NCBI GenBank assembly: GCA_964356295.1
Contig: CAYHHE010000044.1
Coordinates: 1 to 22,651 of the forward strand
DNA: 22,651 nucleotides
DNA from: CAVQGZ01 sp964356295
GTDB taxonomy: Bacteria; Actinomycetota; Actinomycetes; Jiangellales; Jiangellaceae
Reading direction: 5' to 3'
Positions 1 to 8,066 of this stretch are shown here, piece by piece. The notes below the pieces were generated by a model. The model did not search any database and was not told where the DNA came from. It saw only the letters and a program-made list of their open reading frames with translations. The number at the start of each line of letters is the position of its first letter. The first letter of the stretch is position 1. Made by a program: the position numbers and the translations under genes.

Positions 1-747
1 GGGATCGGGTGGTACTACTCCGCGGAGCAGACCGCGTTCTTCCGCGTCCCGACCTCATTCCAGGCCACTGGCGACGGTCCAGACTTGGAGTGGTCGCACG
101 TTGCCACCTGCGATGGGAACAGCCCCGGCGCCAACGGCCTGCTCTGCCTGGCAGCGTTGTGCACGGCCCCGGACGGGCGTCCCGGCACCCAGTTCTGGGT
201 CTTCTCCCGACCGCTGGACCCACCTGGCTCCTCCTGGACCCTGCAGGGCACCCAATGCGTGCCTGGTGAGCTCCGCGTCGATCTCGCCGACGTCGAGGCC
301 GAGATCCGCCGCGTCGTCGAGGAGAAGTTCCGCGAGATCGCGCAACCAACCATCCAGCTGTCTCCGCGCAACGGGGGCCTGGTGAACCTCCCGGTACTGG
401 CATGGACGGACGACCGAGGTGAGGTGACCCTGGACATCGAGCAGCCGCTCCCGGGGACGGTGCGGGCCACGCCCAGCTACGAGTGGACCTGGAGCAACGG
501 CACCACGGCCACCGGCCCGGGCATCCCCTACTCGCCCGGGATCAGCCCAACGGCACAGCCCGACCGGTACGTCCACGCCGTGTACCGCCAGCGCGGCGAG
601 GCATCGGTCACGCTCACCGTCACCTGGGAAGGTGACGTCTCCGTCCCCGGCGTCCCTCCGGTGGACATCGAGCCTCTCGTCTACTCCGTCCCTGCCTCGT
701 TGGCCATCCGCGAGGCTCGGGCCGAACTGGTCGACCCGAAAGGGTAG
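1..747 (+). CDS. Hypothetical, probably exported protein (5' end outside window)
   Basis: I do not recognise this protein. The frame is open from base 1 and ends at TAG 745-747, so about 248 C-terminal residues are visible and the start lies upstream. Four cysteines fall at visible residues 37, 49, 54 and 86, all in the first third, which would suit disulfides in an exported domain. A charged, probably helical stretch follows (around residues 91-115), then a beta-rich Thr/Val/Trp-rich region with Ig/PKD-like character, including the stretch YEWTWSNGTTATGPG. No membrane segment is visible in this part. It converges on the dinG-like gene with only 4 bp between the stop codons and no hairpin there. 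The coding call is firm from third-position G/C bias; the exported location is inference because the N-terminus is missing. Confidence 0.75.
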   Translation, partial: GIGWYYSAEQTAFFRVPTSFQATGDGPDLEWSHVATCDGNSPGANGLLCLAALCTAPDGRPGTQFWVFSRPLDPPGSSWTLQGTQCVPGELRVDLADVEAEIRRVVEEKFREIAQPTIQLSPRNGGLVNLPVLAWTDDRGEVTLDIEQPLPGTVRATPSYEWTWSNGTTATGPGIPYSPGISPTAQPDRYVHAVYRQRGEASVTLTVTWEGDVSVPGVPPVDIEPLVYSVPASLAIREARAELVDPKG

Positions 748-751
748 GAGG

Positions 752-2749
752 TCAGGCACCGGCCTCGTCGTGCTCGCGAGCCAGGCGTCGCAGCGACCTG
801 CGCACGACCTCGCCGTCGCTGGTGGCCCACATGGCCGGAAGCGAGGCCCGCAGGAACGCCCCGTATCGAGCGGTGGCCAGCCGCGAGTCCAGGACTGCCA
901 GCACTCCGCGGTCGTCGGCGGTGCGGATCAGGCGGCCGGCACCCTGAGCCATCAGCAGCGCCGCATGGCTCGCAGCCACTGCCATGAACCCGTTCCCGCC
1001 GGAGGCGTCGACCGCTCGCTGCCGGGCCGACATCAGCGGATCGTCCGGCCTCGGGAACGGAATCCGGTCCATGATCACCAGCACGCAGGTCGCGCCCGGC
1101 ACGTCCACGCCCTGCCACAGCGACAGAGTGCCGAACAGGGATGACCTCGGCTCCTCGCGGAACTGTCGCACCAAGGTGGGCACCAGGTCTTCTCCCTGGC
1201 ACAGCACGGTGAGGTCGGGTTCCTGCTCGCGCACGTGCGCGGCGGCTGTCTCGGCGGCTCGACGGGAGCTGAACAGCCCGAGGGTGCGACCCCCCGCAGC
1301 CCGCACCAACGCAGTGATCTCGTCCAGGACGAGGCCGGACAGCCCGTCTCGGCCCGGTCTCGGCAGGTGCCGCGCGATGTACAGGATGCCCTGCTTGCGG
1401 TAGTCGAAGGGTGAGCCGACGTCCAGGCCGTTCCAGTCAGGGGCCTCGCCGCCGGTGAGCCCGAGGCCTGCCGCGATCGCGTCGAAGGCTCCGCCCAGAG
1501 TCAGCGTGGCCGAGGTCATGACAACGGTCGCCTCGCCGAACACCCGGTCCCGGATGAGGCCCGAGACCGACAGCGGGGCCACGCGCAGCACCCGGCCGCC
1601 TCGCTCCCGGTCCTCCAGCCAGACCACGTCGGTCTCCCGGGCTGCCCGCAGCCGCTCCGCGACGGAGGAGACAGCGTCGGCGGCAGCCTTGGACGCGCGC
1701 GTCACCGCCTCCTCGTTCGGACCGCCGTCCCCGGCCGAGCGGCCAAGTCCGGACTGCACGCGCCGCGTCGCCTCGCGGATCGCGTCGGCAGACTGCCGAA
1801 TCGGCTCCGGGACATCGTCCAGCCGCCCCACCGGGATCTCCTCGACGGCGGACCGCAGCGCGTCCGCCGCGTCCAGCAGGCGGTCCGTCACCTCCTCACC
1901 GACGTGACTGCGCACGCGCTTGGCCAGCCGCTCCACCTGCGCCACGGTGAGGTCCTGCGTGGCCACCCCGGTCACCCGCGCGGCGAACTCGTGGCCCTCG
2001 TCGACCACCAGGAGGTCGAACTCCGGCAGGACGGGAAGCCCGTCGATGGTGCCGATGGCCAGCAGCGCATGGTTGGTGACCACGACGTCGGCGCTGTCGG
2101 CGCGAGCGCGCGCCCTCTCGGCGAAGCACTCGCCACCGTAGGGGCAGCGGGCGGCGCCCAGGCATTCCGCCGCGCTGAGCGAGACCTGCGCCCAGGCTCG
2201 GTCGGAGACGCCGGGTTGTAGGCGGTCCCGCTCGCCGGTACCGCCGTCCGTCTCCGCCTCAGCCCATCGGCGCGCTCGCACGACCTCGCGGCCGACCTGA
2301 CTCCCCGCGCCCCCGCCGATCGCCTCGACGGAGATGAGCGCCCCATCTTCGTCCGGGACGCCTTCGCGCACCCTGTGCAGGCATGCGTAGTTGCTGCGTC
2401 CCTTCGCGACTGCCCAGGTGAGCGGACGCCCGAGCTCGCGCTCTACGACCGGCGCCAGGGCGGGCAGGTCTCGGTCGACCAGTTGCGCCTGCAGCGCGAG
2501 GGTGGCCGTTGCCACGACGACCCGCTTCGTCGAGCCACCGTCCGTCGCACAGGCCACCGCCGAGGGGACGAGGTAGGCCAGCGACTTCCCCGTCCCGGTC
2601 CCCGCCTGCACCAGCAGGTGTCGCCCGGACGCGAACGCCTCGGCTACCGCCTCGGCCATCGCCACCTGGCCCGGGCGGTCCGTCCCGCCGAGCTGGTGAA
2701 CAGCGGCCCCGAGCAGCCCGACGACCGCCGACTCCCCCGCCTGCGTCAC
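752..2749 (-). CDS. dinG: DinG/XPD-family ATP-dependent DNA helicase with Fe-S cluster
   Basis: This is a 665-residue superfamily 2 helicase of the DinG/XPD type, expected to unwind DNA 5' to 3', including R-loops and damaged forks. Walker A AGTGTGKS is at residues 49-56 and the DEAH-like box DEGH at 250-253. Four cysteines at about 123, 196, 202 and 208 have the spacing of the Fe-S domain (NYAC, then EC-x5-RC-x5-EC). Motif V is seen in GTLSLWQGVDVPG and motif VI QGAGRLIR is at 602-609. The GTG start is the only upstream option, because an in-frame stop lies 9 bp before it; a TAGCCT -10 six bases upstream suggests a leaderless message. No exonuclease domain is fused to it. No LexA box was found at its promoter, despite the family's SOS name. 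The exact paralogue assignment (DinG versus YoaA-like) is less sure than the family. Confidence 0.93.
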   Translation of the reverse strand: MTQAGESAVVGLLGAAVHQLGGTDRPGQVAMAEAVAEAFASGRHLLVQAGTGTGKSLAYLVPSAVACATDGGSTKRVVVATATLALQAQLVDRDLPALAPVVERELGRPLTWAVAKGRSNYACLHRVREGVPDEDGALISVEAIGGGAGSQVGREVVRARRWAEAETDGGTGERDRLQPGVSDRAWAQVSLSAAECLGAARCPYGGECFAERARARADSADVVVTNHALLAIGTIDGLPVLPEFDLLVVDEGHEFAARVTGVATQDLTVAQVERLAKRVRSHVGEEVTDRLLDAADALRSAVEEIPVGRLDDVPEPIRQSADAIREATRRVQSGLGRSAGDGGPNEEAVTRASKAAADAVSSVAERLRAARETDVVWLEDRERGGRVLRVAPLSVSGLIRDRVFGEATVVMTSATLTLGGAFDAIAAGLGLTGGEAPDWNGLDVGSPFDYRKQGILYIARHLPRPGRDGLSGLVLDEITALVRAAGGRTLGLFSSRRAAETAAAHVREQEPDLTVLCQGEDLVPTLVRQFREEPRSSLFGTLSLWQGVDVPGATCVLVIMDRIPFPRPDDPLMSARQRAVDASGGNGFMAVAASHAALLMAQGAGRLIRTADDRGVLAVLDSRLATARYGAFLRASLPAMWATSDGEVVRRSLRRLAREHDEAGA

Positions 2750-2755
2750 CGGAGG

Positions 2756-2761
2756 AGGCTA
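2756..2761 (-). promoter_or_regulatory. Putative -10 element (TAGCCT) of the dinG-like gene, leaderless
   Basis: TAGCCT fits the actinobacterial TANNNT -10 pattern and ends six bases before the GTG at 2749, so transcription would begin at or beside the start codon. The minus strand carries no Shine-Dalgarno sequence here: it reads CCTCC, while the GGAGGAGG is on the other strand. This is pattern-based inference. Confidence 0.45.
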
Positions 2762-2834
2762 ACCACACGAGGACCGGGCGGTCCGTACTCGTCCCCCAGC
2801 CCGTACACAGCCCCAGCCGTGGTGGGATACCTCG

Positions 2835-4679
2835 GTGACCTACGACGCCGTTCCGCTCGTCCCCCGCTCGGTGCTCTTCGGTAACCCCGAACGGGTGTCG
2901 CCGTCCATCTCCCCGGACGGGACTCGACTCGGGTTCGTCGCGCCGGTGGACGACGTGCTCAACGTCTGGGTCGGCCCGATCGACGATCCCGCGGCTGCGC
3001 AGCCGGTGACGTTCGACCGGGGCCACGGCGTGCAGGTCTACCGCTTCGCCCACGACGACCGGACGCTGCTCTACCTGCGCGACACCGACGGGGACGAGAA
3101 CTGGCGGCTCTACACCCTGGACCTGCAGACCGGAGAGTCGACCCTGCGCACGCCCGAGAAGGACGTCACCGCGGCGATGATGGGTCACAACCGTTGGAAC
3201 CCCACCACGGTGCTGGTCGGGCTCAACGCCGACGACCCGCAGCTGCACGACGTGTACTCCCTCGACCTGGGCTCGGGGGAGCTCACCCTGGTCGAGAAGA
3301 ACCCGGGCTTCGCCGGCTGGCTGACCGACTCCGACCTGCGGGTTCGTGGCGGCGCTGCGATGACCCCGGACGGCGGCGTCGTGATCGCTCTGCGAGATGA
3401 GTCCGGCGAGTACCAGACCTGGCGGCAGATCGATCCCGCGGACGTGGCCACCACGAGCGTTCTCGGCTACACCCGGGACGCCTCCGCGATGCTCATGATC
3501 TCCTCGGTTGGGGTCAACGCCGGACGCCTCGTCCGGCTCGACCTCGCTTCCGGCGAGGAGCGGGTGCTGGCCGCTGACCCCACCTACGACGTCAGCGGCA
3601 TCGTCACCGACCCCGAGACTCTTGAGCCGCTGTCGGTGGTGTTCGCCAAGGATCGCGACGAGTGGGTCCACCTCGACGAGGAGTTCGGGGCCGAGATCGA
3701 CTCCCTGCGCAGCCGGCTGGACGGCGACATCGGCATCAGTCGGGACCGCTCGAACCGCACCTGGCTGGTCTCGCAGTCGGTCTCCGACGGGCCGGTGCGC
3801 TACCACCGCTACGACCGCGACACCGGCGTGCTCACCTTCCTGTTCGCCCACAAGCCCGCCCTGGAGCAGTACTCGCTGGCCCCCATGGAACCCTTCTCGT
3901 TCCTCGCCCGCGACGGGCTCACCGTCCACGGCTATCTCACGTACCCGGTCGGTGTCTCGCGTGACGGCCTGCCGGCCGTGCTCGTCGTCCACGGCGGGCC
4001 GTGGGCCCGGGACGCCTGGGGATACGACGCCGAGGCGCAGTGGCTCGCCAACCGCGGGTACGTCTGCGTCCAGGTCAACTACCGCGGGTCGACCGGCTAC
4101 GGCAAGGGCTTCCTCAACGCCGGTGACCGGCAGTGGGGGGCCGCCATGCACGACGACCTGCTGGACGCCATCGACCACCTGGTGGGCACCGGGACGATCG
4201 AGCGCGCCCGGGTCGGCATCTACGGTGGGTCGTACGGCGGCTACGCCGCACTCGTCGGCGCCGCGTTCACGCCCGAGGTGTTTCGCTGCGCGGTCGACAT
4301 CGTCGGGCCGAGCAACCTCAACACGCTCATCACCAGCGTCCCGGAGTACTGGAAACCGCAGATCGCGCTGTTCCACAGCAAGGTTGGCAACCCGGAGACC
4401 GAGGCCGACTTCCTGTGGTCTCGCTCGCCGCTGTCGCGTGTGGACGACATCGCGATCCCTGTGCTCATCGCCCAGGGCAAGAACGACCCCAGAGTGAAGG
4501 AGGCCGAGGCTCAGCAGATCGTCGACGCGATGCAGGCCAAGGGCCTCCCGTACGAGTACCTGCTGTTCGCCGACGAGGGACACGGGTTGGTCCGTCCGGA
4601 GAACCGGGAGCGCTTCTACGGCGTCGCCGAGCGCTTCCTCGCCGCGCACCTGGGCGGACGGGCCGAGCCCGAGTCCTGA
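2835..4679 (+). CDS. S9-family serine peptidase (prolyl oligopeptidase / acylaminoacyl peptidase type)
   Basis: This 614-residue protein has the S9 layout: an N-terminal beta-propeller (about residues 10-350, with WD-like blades such as SPSISPDGTRLGF and YLRDTDGDENWRLYTLD) and a C-terminal alpha/beta-hydrolase domain from about 355. The nucleophile is Ser466 in GGSYGG, the acid Asp551 in QGKNDPRV and the base His583 in DEGHG. HGGPWAR near residue 385 supplies the oxyanion-hole region. The triad is complete, so activity on short peptides or acylated N-termini is expected, probably in the cytosol since no signal peptide is seen. The GTG at 2835 gives the usual family start; the Shine-Dalgarno is weak (GGTGGGA, about 8 bases upstream). 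It is divergent from the dinG-like gene and convergent with hflX. Substrate cannot be read from the sequence. Confidence 0.93.
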   Translation: MTYDAVPLVPRSVLFGNPERVSPSISPDGTRLGFVAPVDDVLNVWVGPIDDPAAAQPVTFDRGHGVQVYRFAHDDRTLLYLRDTDGDENWRLYTLDLQTGESTLRTPEKDVTAAMMGHNRWNPTTVLVGLNADDPQLHDVYSLDLGSGELTLVEKNPGFAGWLTDSDLRVRGGAAMTPDGGVVIALRDESGEYQTWRQIDPADVATTSVLGYTRDASAMLMISSVGVNAGRLVRLDLASGEERVLAADPTYDVSGIVTDPETLEPLSVVFAKDRDEWVHLDEEFGAEIDSLRSRLDGDIGISRDRSNRTWLVSQSVSDGPVRYHRYDRDTGVLTFLFAHKPALEQYSLAPMEPFSFLARDGLTVHGYLTYPVGVSRDGLPAVLVVHGGPWARDAWGYDAEAQWLANRGYVCVQVNYRGSTGYGKGFLNAGDRQWGAAMHDDLLDAIDHLVGTGTIERARVGIYGGSYGGYAALVGAAFTPEVFRCAVDIVGPSNLNTLITSVPEYWKPQIALFHSKVGNPETEADFLWSRSPLSRVDDIAIPVLIAQGKNDPRVKEAEAQQIVDAMQAKGLPYEYLLFADEGHGLVRPENRERFYGVAERFLAAHLGGRAEPES

Positions 4680-4746
4680 GGGGCTCGAGCGCGGCCGTCC
4701 GAGGTGGCTCCGTCGCAACCGCCAAGCGCTCATCGTCCGAAGACGG

Positions 4747-4762
4747 GAGGGTCATCACCCTC
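4747..4762. terminator. Small stem-loop at the hflX / S9 peptidase convergence
   Basis: GAGGGT and ACCCTC form a 6-bp stem with a 4-base loop, overlapping the hflX stop codon (4761-4763). There is no T-run on either strand, so it is at most a weak or Rho-assisted terminator. It is the only clear hairpin in the 81-bp gap between the two converging genes. Confidence 0.3.
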
Positions 4763-6224
4763 AGATGCTCGGACGCAAGCGCTCCTCGCGCGCCGAGGTG
4801 GGCCCCGAAGGGACGTCCGGCTCCTCGCCGTCCAGGCCGAGGGCGGTGCGCAGCGCCGACCCCACTCGTGCGTGGACCCGCGTGCCCTCCCCGAGGTGCT
4901 CGTAGGCGATCACGTCGCCCTCCTCGAACACCCGGGACAGCAGGTCACCTCGCTCGTACGGGACGACGGCCTGCACCTCGAACTCCGGCTGGGGCAAGGC
5001 GGCCTCGATGGCCCGGCGCAACGCATCGATCCCTGCACCAGTGAGGGCCGACACCGCCACCGAGCCTGGCTCGGAACGCAGCAGGCGGCTCACGGTGATG
5101 TCGTCGGCGGCGTCGATCTTGTTGACCACCACGAGCTCGGGTGCGCGGGTGGCGCCGATCTCGGCGAGTACCTCGCGGACGGCCTCGATCTGTCCCTCCG
5201 GGTCGCGGTCGGCGGCGTCCACCACGTGCAGGATCAGGTCGGCGTCCACCACCTCCTCCAGGGTGGACCGAAAGGCCTCCACCAGCTGATGAGGCAGGTG
5301 TCGGACGAACCCGACGGTGTCGCTGAGGGTGTACACGCGCCCGTCCGGAGTCTCGGCCCGGCGGACGGTGGGGTCGAGCGTGGCGAACAGGGCGTCCTCG
5401 ACGAGGACGCCGGCATCGGTGAGCCGGTTGAGAAGCGAGGACTTGCCTGCGTTCGTGTAGCCGGCGATCGCGACCGCGGGCACCTCGTGGCGCACCCGGT
5501 TGGCGCGCTTGGTGTCCCGGGCGGTGCTCATGTGGGCCAGCTCGCGGCGCAGCTTGGTCATCCGGGCACCGATGCGGCGGCGGTCCGTCTCGAGCTTGGT
5601 CTCCCCCGGTCCGCGGCCACCGATGCCGCCACCGCCGGCGACGCGTCCGCCGGCCTGCCGGGACAGCTCACCACCCCATCCGCGCAGCCGCTGCGTCATG
5701 TACTGGAGCTGAGCCAGCTCGACCTGCGTCTTGCCCTCCTTGCTCTTGGCGTGCTGGGCGAAGATGTCCAGGATGAGCGCGGTGCGGTCGACGACCTTCA
5801 CCTTCACCCGGTCCTCCAGGGTCCGCAGCTGCGCCGGAGTCAGCTCGCCGTCGCAGATCACGGTGTCGGCGCCGACCGCAGCCACCACCTCCCGCAGCTC
5901 GGTGACTTTCCCCGAGCCGATGAAGGTGGCCGGGTCCGGACGGCTGCGCCGCTGCACCAGCACGTCGAGCACCTGCGAGCCTGCCGTCTCGGCGAGCGCG
6001 GCGAGCTCGGCCATGGAGTTCTCGGCATCCCGGGGGGTGCCTTCGGTCCAGACGCCGACGAGGACGACACGCTCCAGACGGAGCTGCCGGTACTCGACCT
6101 CGGTGACATCGGCGAGCTCGGTCGACAGGCCCGCCACACGACGCAGGGCCTGTCGGTCCTCCAGGTCGAGCGTCCCGGTCACCGGGTCGTCGGCAGGCAC
6201 GGGCATCGGTTCTGGTCTCGTCAT
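4761..6224 (-). CDS. hflX: GTPase HflX (ribosome-splitting / ribosome-associated)
   Basis: HflX is a GTPase that binds the 50S subunit and can split stalled or hibernating ribosomes. This copy has 487 residues. The N-terminal nucleotide-binding-like domain spans about 45-160 (RPDPATFIGSGKVTEL). The glycine-rich linker unique to the family is at about 197-211 (GGGGIGGRGPGETKL). The G domain shows G1 GYTNAGKS at 255-262, G3 in DTVGF, G4 NKID and G5 SALTG, followed by a C-terminal extension. All GTPase motifs are intact. It starts with ATG, 34 bases after the dapF stop, preceded by only a modest Shine-Dalgarno-like GAGATCAGG. It is the last gene of the miaB-miaA-dapF-hflX run; miaA-hflX linkage is also known in other bacteria. 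Confidence 0.96.
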   Translation of the reverse strand: MTRPEPMPVPADDPVTGTLDLEDRQALRRVAGLSTELADVTEVEYRQLRLERVVLVGVWTEGTPRDAENSMAELAALAETAGSQVLDVLVQRRSRPDPATFIGSGKVTELREVVAAVGADTVICDGELTPAQLRTLEDRVKVKVVDRTALILDIFAQHAKSKEGKTQVELAQLQYMTQRLRGWGGELSRQAGGRVAGGGGIGGRGPGETKLETDRRRIGARMTKLRRELAHMSTARDTKRANRVRHEVPAVAIAGYTNAGKSSLLNRLTDAGVLVEDALFATLDPTVRRAETPDGRVYTLSDTVGFVRHLPHQLVEAFRSTLEEVVDADLILHVVDAADRDPEGQIEAVREVLAEIGATRAPELVVVNKIDAADDITVSRLLRSEPGSVAVSALTGAGIDALRRAIEAALPQPEFEVQAVVPYERGDLLSRVFEEGDVIAYEHLGEGTRVHARVGSALRTALGLDGEEPDVPSGPTSAREERLRPSI

Positions 6225-6258
6225 CCTGATCTCAGGGTCGCACGACTGCGCTCTGACG

Positions 6259-7143
6259 TCACATCGCGGGTAGCGCGTCGAGATCGACGGTCCCGTCGGC
6301 CACGATCACTGCTGGGCCGCACAGGTGCAGCGACCCCGTCTCGTCCCTCGTGACGTGCAGGGTGCCGCCGGGGACGTCCACCCGGTAGGTGACCTGCGCG
6401 TCCCCTACGGCCTCCCGCATCCCGTTCCTCGCGTCGTCCTGCATCGCCACCCAGGCAGCCGCGCACACCCCGGTGCCGCAGGACTGCGTCTCCCCGACTC
6501 CGCGCTCCCACACCCTCATCCGCAGGTGGTCGCCGGACAGCCGCTGGACGAACTCGACGTTCGTCCCTTGCTGGAACAGCAGTGACGGACGCACCTGCGG
6601 TGCAGCCAGCAGGGCGCCGACGGCGTCGAGATCTGCGACCGGGACCACCGCGTGTGGGTTCGGCATCGCGACGGCGGTTCCCGGACCCGAGACGGCCGGG
6701 TGCTCGACCTCGACGCGGGCACCGGAGGGTCCGGGACGGGGCGGGCCCATGTCGACGCTGAGGTCCCCGTCGGGACGGACCGCTACCGACAAGGTCCCGG
6801 CCCGGGTGCCGATCGCGACGGTTGCGGCGGCGGGATCGACCAGCCCCGCCTGCAGCAGGTGGCGCACCAGCACCCGGATCCCGTTGCCGCACATCTCGGC
6901 CAGCGACCCGTCGGCGTTGCGGTAGTCCATGAACCAGACGGCAGGCCTGGGCTCGGACGTCGCAAGCGCCGCCGCGCGGACGATGCGGATGACACCGTCG
7001 GCTCCGATGCCGCGCCTGCGGTCACACAGCCCACGCACCGTCGCCGGGTCGAGCGACGGTCCGAACCGGGAAGCGTCGTGGTCGGGCAGGAGCACGAAGT
7101 CGTTTCCCGTGCCATGCCCCTTGAGGAACGGCACGGACGTCAT
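6259..7143 (-). CDS. dapF: Diaminopimelate epimerase DapF
   Basis: DapF converts LL- to meso-diaminopimelate, used for lysine and for peptidoglycan. It is a cofactor-independent two-cysteine racemase. The 294-residue product has both catalytic cysteines: Cys85 in AEMCGNGIR and Cys222 in QSCGTGVCA. The N-terminal GHGTGNDF (residues 9-16) and central NPHAV are also family hallmarks. I chose the ATG at 7143, two bases after the miaA stop. A GTG two codons upstream (7149) would overlap that stop as GTGA and cannot be excluded. The tight spacing implies translational coupling with miaA. Nothing looks degraded. A dapF gene implies meso-diaminopimelate is made, but not which cross-link type the wall uses. 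Confidence 0.96.
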   Translation of the reverse strand: MTSVPFLKGHGTGNDFVLLPDHDASRFGPSLDPATVRGLCDRRRGIGADGVIRIVRAAALATSEPRPAVWFMDYRNADGSLAEMCGNGIRVLVRHLLQAGLVDPAAATVAIGTRAGTLSVAVRPDGDLSVDMGPPRPGPSGARVEVEHPAVSGPGTAVAMPNPHAVVPVADLDAVGALLAAPQVRPSLLFQQGTNVEFVQRLSGDHLRMRVWERGVGETQSCGTGVCAAAWVAMQDDARNGMREAVGDAQVTYRVDVPGGTLHVTRDETGSLHLCGPAVIVADGTVDLDALPAM

Positions 7144-7145
7144 GG

Positions 7146-8066
7146 TCACGATGGTAGGCAGCGCACCAGGGACGCCGCCCGATCGACCAGGCCCGGGTCG
7201 TCGTGGCGCAGCCACTGCACCCGCGGGTCGCGGCGGAACCAGGCTTGCTGCCGTCGGACGAACCGCCGCGTCGCGGTGACCGTGCGCCGCCGAGCCTCGT
7301 CCTCGGTGCATGTCCCGTCCAGCACGGCCAGCACCTGCGCGTAGCCGAGGGCGCGAGAGGCGGTGCGGCCTTCCCGCAGCCCACGCTCGACCAGGTGCCT
7401 CACCTCCTCGACCAGGCCGAGGTCCCACATCCGGGTCACCCGCTCGGCGATGCGGGCGTCGAGGACGTCGCGCGGGACGTCCAGGCCGATCATCACCGTG
7501 GGCGTGTGCCACGGCTGCGGAGCCGGAAGCCGCGCCGTGAACGGCCTTCCGGTGAGCTCGACGACCTCGAGCGCCCTCACGATGCGTCGGGCGTTGCTGG
7601 GAAGGATGGCCGCAGCTGCAACCGGGTCGAGCGCGGCGAGGCGGGCGTGCATGGCCGGCGTCCCGACGGCGGCGAGCTCGGCTTCCAGGTCGGCGCGGAC
7701 CCGCGGATCGGTGCCGGGGAACTCCAGCAGGTCCACGACCGCGTGTACGTAGAGCGCGGAGCCGCCCACCACGAGCGCCAGACGATCCCGAGCCCAGATG
7801 TCCCGGACACTCGCTCGCGCCCAGGTCTGGTACTGCGCGACCGAGGCAGGTTCGCAGACCTCGAGCACGTCGAGCAGGTGGTGCGGCACCCCGCCGCGCT
7901 GCTGGGGGGTGAGCTTGGCGGTCCCGATGTCCATGCCGCGGTAGAGCTGCATGGCGTCGGCGTTGACCACCTCGCCCCGCAGGTGCTGGGCGAGTGCGAC
8001 GGCCAGGTCGCTCTTGCCGGACGCGGTCGCCCCGACGATGGCGACCAGGACAGGCGGGGAGGTCAC
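7146..8066 (-). CDS. miaA: tRNA dimethylallyltransferase MiaA
   Basis: MiaA transfers the dimethylallyl group from DMAPP to N6 of A37 in tRNAs that read codons starting with U; MiaB, encoded upstream, then methylthiolates the product. The 306-residue product has the P-loop GATASGKS at 12-19, the substrate-loop region DAMQLYRGMDIGTAK, GGSALYV, and the C-terminal basic tRNA-binding part (FVRRQQAWFRRDP). The GTG start at 8066 overlaps the preceding gene's TGA in GTGA, and this start places the P-loop at the usual distance from the N-terminus. Longer in-frame extensions upstream lie inside the neighbouring gene and are rejected. Followed directly by dapF. Confidence 0.96.
   Translation of the reverse strand: MTSPPVLVAIVGATASGKSDLAVALAQHLRGEVVNADAMQLYRGMDIGTAKLTPQQRGGVPHHLLDVLEVCEPASVAQYQTWARASVRDIWARDRLALVVGGSALYVHAVVDLLEFPGTDPRVRADLEAELAAVGTPAMHARLAALDPVAAAAILPSNARRIVRALEVVELTGRPFTARLPAPQPWHTPTVMIGLDVPRDVLDARIAERVTRMWDLGLVEEVRHLVERGLREGRTASRALGYAQVLAVLDGTCTEDEARRRTVTATRRFVRRQQAWFRRDPRVQWLRHDDPGLVDRAASLVRCLPS

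Noticed and set aside
2259..4733. An 824-codon minus-strand open frame opposite the S9 peptidase, continuing into the dinG-like gene in another frame
   Set aside because: It is a shadow: no domain motifs, wrong third-position bias, and it covers two genes with complete catalytic motifs.
4704..6353. A 549-codon plus-strand open frame opposite hflX
   Set aside because: Composition is rich in His/Arg/Gly runs with no recognisable motifs; the HflX GTPase on the other strand explains the region.
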